NCBI GenBank assembly: GCA_002731735.1
Contig: PCCM01000083.1
Location: forward strand, 22,120-29,013
Direction of reading: 5' to 3'
DNA length: 6,894 nt
DNA from: Gemmatimonadota bacterium
GTDB lineage: Bacteria > Gemmatimonadota > Gemmatimonadetes > Longimicrobiales > Gaopeijiaceae
In this document: piece by piece, positions 5,473 to 6,894 of the stretch
How positions within the stretch are numbered: position 1 is the first letter of the stretch
Layout of the letters: the number at the start of each line of letters is the position of its first letter
The notes under the pieces: generated by a model
What the model was told of the DNA's origin: nothing
Database searches by the model: none
The model's input: the letters and a program-made list of their open reading frames with translations, nothing else
Made by a program: the position numbers and the translations under genes

Positions 5473-5482
5473 GGGCGCCTAT
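5460..5482 (+). promoter_or_regulatory. Palindromic elements around the alaS -10 and start site, possible operator
   Basis: GTGTCGT (5460-5466) abuts the -10 and is the exact inverted copy of ACGACAC at 5415-5421. On the other side, AT-G-GGCGCC-T-AT (5471-5482) is a palindrome except for its G/T pair and covers the predicted transcription start. In E. coli, alanyl-tRNA synthetase represses its own gene by binding a palindrome at the promoter; a similar arrangement here is only an inference. Confidence 0.3.
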
Positions 5483-5504
5483 AGAAGGCCAAACGGCAGG
5501 CATC

Positions 5505-6894
5505 ATGACCACAGCTGAAATCCGAACGAGTTTCCTCGAATTCTTCCGCGCGCGAGGCCACGCCGTCGAAGCGAGTTCGTCCCTGGTTCCGAGGGACGAT
5601 CCGACCCTGCTTTTCACGAATGCCGGCATGGTGCAGTTCAAAGGTGTTTTCTTGGGAATGGAGGAACGCCCCTTCAAGAGAGCTTGTACGTCCCAGAAGT
5701 GCGTCCGGGCTGGTGGAAAACACAACGATCTCGAAGAGGTGGGGAGAAGTGCAAGGCACCATACTTTCTTCGAGATGTTGGGCAACTTCTCGTTCGGAGA
5801 TTACTTCAAGCGAGATGCGATCGCCTACGCGTGGGAATTCCTGACAGGCGAGCTGGGTCTTGACGCCGATCGCCTTCTTGTCTCGATCTACGATTCCGAT
5901 GACGAAGCGTGGGATCTTTGGCAGGAAGTGGTGGGTGTCCCCCCGGAGCGGATTTTCCGGCTCGGCGAGAAGGACAACTTCTGGCAGATGGCGGATACCG
6001 GACCGTGCGGCCCGTGCTCGGAGCTACACTACGATCTCCGGTCGACCGAGGCGCGTAAGAGGACCCCGACGCTTGAGGAATTTGTCGATCTCGGAGAGCG
6101 TGGGATCCTCATCGAACTGTGGAATTTGGTTTTTATGCAGTTCAACCGGGACGAAGAGGGCAAACTTCATCCGCTACCCGCGCCCTCCATTGACACAGGG
6201 GCTGGGCTTGAACGCCTTGCCTCGGTTGTCCAGGGAGCGTACTCGAACTACCAGACCGATGTGTTCTCCCCTCTGCTCGACGCCGTATCCGAGGTTTTGG
6301 GGAGTCCATACGACCCGGAGACGGAGGAAGGCGTCCGATACCGGGTGCTGGCGGATCATGCTCGCGCCGTCGCGTTTCTTTTGGCGGATGGTGTGTTGCC
6401 TGCCAACTCGGGGCGGGGATACGTCCTGCGGCGGATTTTGAGGAGGGCGGTCCGACATGCCTGGTTGTTGGGCCGCCGCGAGCCGACGCTCGTACAGGTA
6501 GTGTCTGCTGTGATCGAGAACATGAGTGAAGCGTATCCCGAACTGGAGGAAGCCCGGGAACATCTCCTGAGCACGACACGTGCCGAGGAGGATCGCTTTC
6601 TCTCAACCATCGAAGGCGGGTTGGCTCGCTTCGATGAGTTGGCCCCGAAATCAGTGGACGCAGGGAAATCTGAAACGGTGATTTCGGGGGCTGAGGCCTT
6701 CAAATTGTACGACACGTTCGGCTTCCCTCTGGACCTGACCGAGCTCATGGCCGAGGAACGTGGTTATGGGGTCGACATTCAGGGTTTTGAGGATGCCCTG
6801 GAGAGGCAGCGGGAGCGTAGCCGGGAGGACCGGGCGCGGTCTGTCCCCACGCTTGAGGGTGGGGATCTCGTGGAAGGATGGCGGAGTCTGCAGG
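5505..6894 (+). CDS. alaS: Alanyl-tRNA synthetase, N-terminal half (runs off the right edge)
   Basis: Cytoplasmic class II enzyme charging tRNA-Ala with alanine. 463 codons are visible with no stop; full proteins are about 870-900 residues, so the editing and C-terminal (C-Ala) domains lie outside the window. Present are the N-terminal catalytic core with LFTNAGMVQFKGVFLG (36-51), CVRAGGKHNDLEEVG (66-80), the motif 2 region HTFFEMLGNFSFGDYFK (86-102), ADTGPCGPCSE (163-173), WNLVFMQFNR (206-215) and motif 3 DTGAGLER (230-237). The tRNA acceptor-recognition part includes NSGRGYVLRRILRRAVRH (301-318), where Asn301 probably corresponds to E. coli Asn303, and LYDTFGFPLDLT (401-412). The ATG is the only usable start: the frame is closed by a TAA at 5469-5471 with no other start codon between. 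The ribosome site GGCAGG (5495-5500) is weak. It has its own promoter and follows recA without recX. Confidence 0.98.
   Translation, partial: MTTAEIRTSFLEFFRARGHAVEASSSLVPRDDPTLLFTNAGMVQFKGVFLGMEERPFKRACTSQKCVRAGGKHNDLEEVGRSARHHTFFEMLGNFSFGDYFKRDAIAYAWEFLTGELGLDADRLLVSIYDSDDEAWDLWQEVVGVPPERIFRLGEKDNFWQMADTGPCGPCSELHYDLRSTEARKRTPTLEEFVDLGERGILIELWNLVFMQFNRDEEGKLHPLPAPSIDTGAGLERLASVVQGAYSNYQTDVFSPLLDAVSEVLGSPYDPETEEGVRYRVLADHARAVAFLLADGVLPANSGRGYVLRRILRRAVRHAWLLGRREPTLVQVVSAVIENMSEAYPELEEAREHLLSTTRAEEDRFLSTIEGGLARFDELAPKSVDAGKSETVISGAEAFKLYDTFGFPLDLTELMAEERGYGVDIQGFEDALERQRERSREDRARSVPTLEGGDLVEGWRSLQ

Noticed and set aside
5126..5785. 219-codon - strand frame across the recA end, terminator and alaS start
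   Set aside because: It crosses the recA terminator and the alaS promoter and is antisense to two conserved genes; no recognisable protein features.
5860..6441. 193-codon + frame inside alaS
   Set aside because: alaS is unmistakable in the other frame; this product is Arg/Ser-rich shadow sequence.

Overview
The window reads as ordinary chromosomal DNA from a GC-rich, didermic (Gram-negative-type) bacterium. It carries a five-gene cytochrome c maturation (ccm) operon, then recA, then the first half of alaS, all on the + strand. The outer-membrane-type protein with a Pro/Val 'PDTVVV' linker, the alternative CcmD-like protein and the CcmC tryptophan-motif variant together suggest something like Gemmatimonadota. 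This is an inference from protein style, not a demonstrated assignment.

Layout. Bases 1-222 are a leader with no convincing gene, a weak promoter and an inverted repeat. ccmA (223-936, TTG start), ccmB (933-1613), ccmC (1656-2372) and a small ccmD-like gene (2372-2605) follow with overlaps or short gaps. A 468-residue secreted protein (2614-4020), probably an outer-membrane beta-barrel with a C-terminal globular domain, comes eight bases later. A bulged hairpin with a T-rich tail at 4097-4122 probably ends this operon. recA (4224-5333) has its own leader with a candidate -10 and a near-perfect palindrome over the ribosome binding site. A very strong terminator (5378-5407) lies downstream. alaS starts at 5505 behind a consensus TATAAT and runs off the right edge after 463 codons.

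How the genes work together. CcmA, CcmB, CcmC and CcmD form the haem-handling complex of System I cytochrome c maturation: CcmC presents haem to CcmE, and the CcmAB ATPase releases holo-CcmE. CcmE, CcmF and CcmH are not in this window. The secreted barrel-like protein appears co-transcribed with them, but its role is unknown. recA and alaS are adjacent, as in many bacteria, but no recX lies between them and each seems to have its own promoter.

I found no mobile element, CRISPR array, RNA gene or evident defence system. The points most worth a second look are the unknown envelope protein with a run of eight C in its linker, the palindromes at the recA and alaS starts, and the 12-bp tandem repeats encoding the RecA tail.
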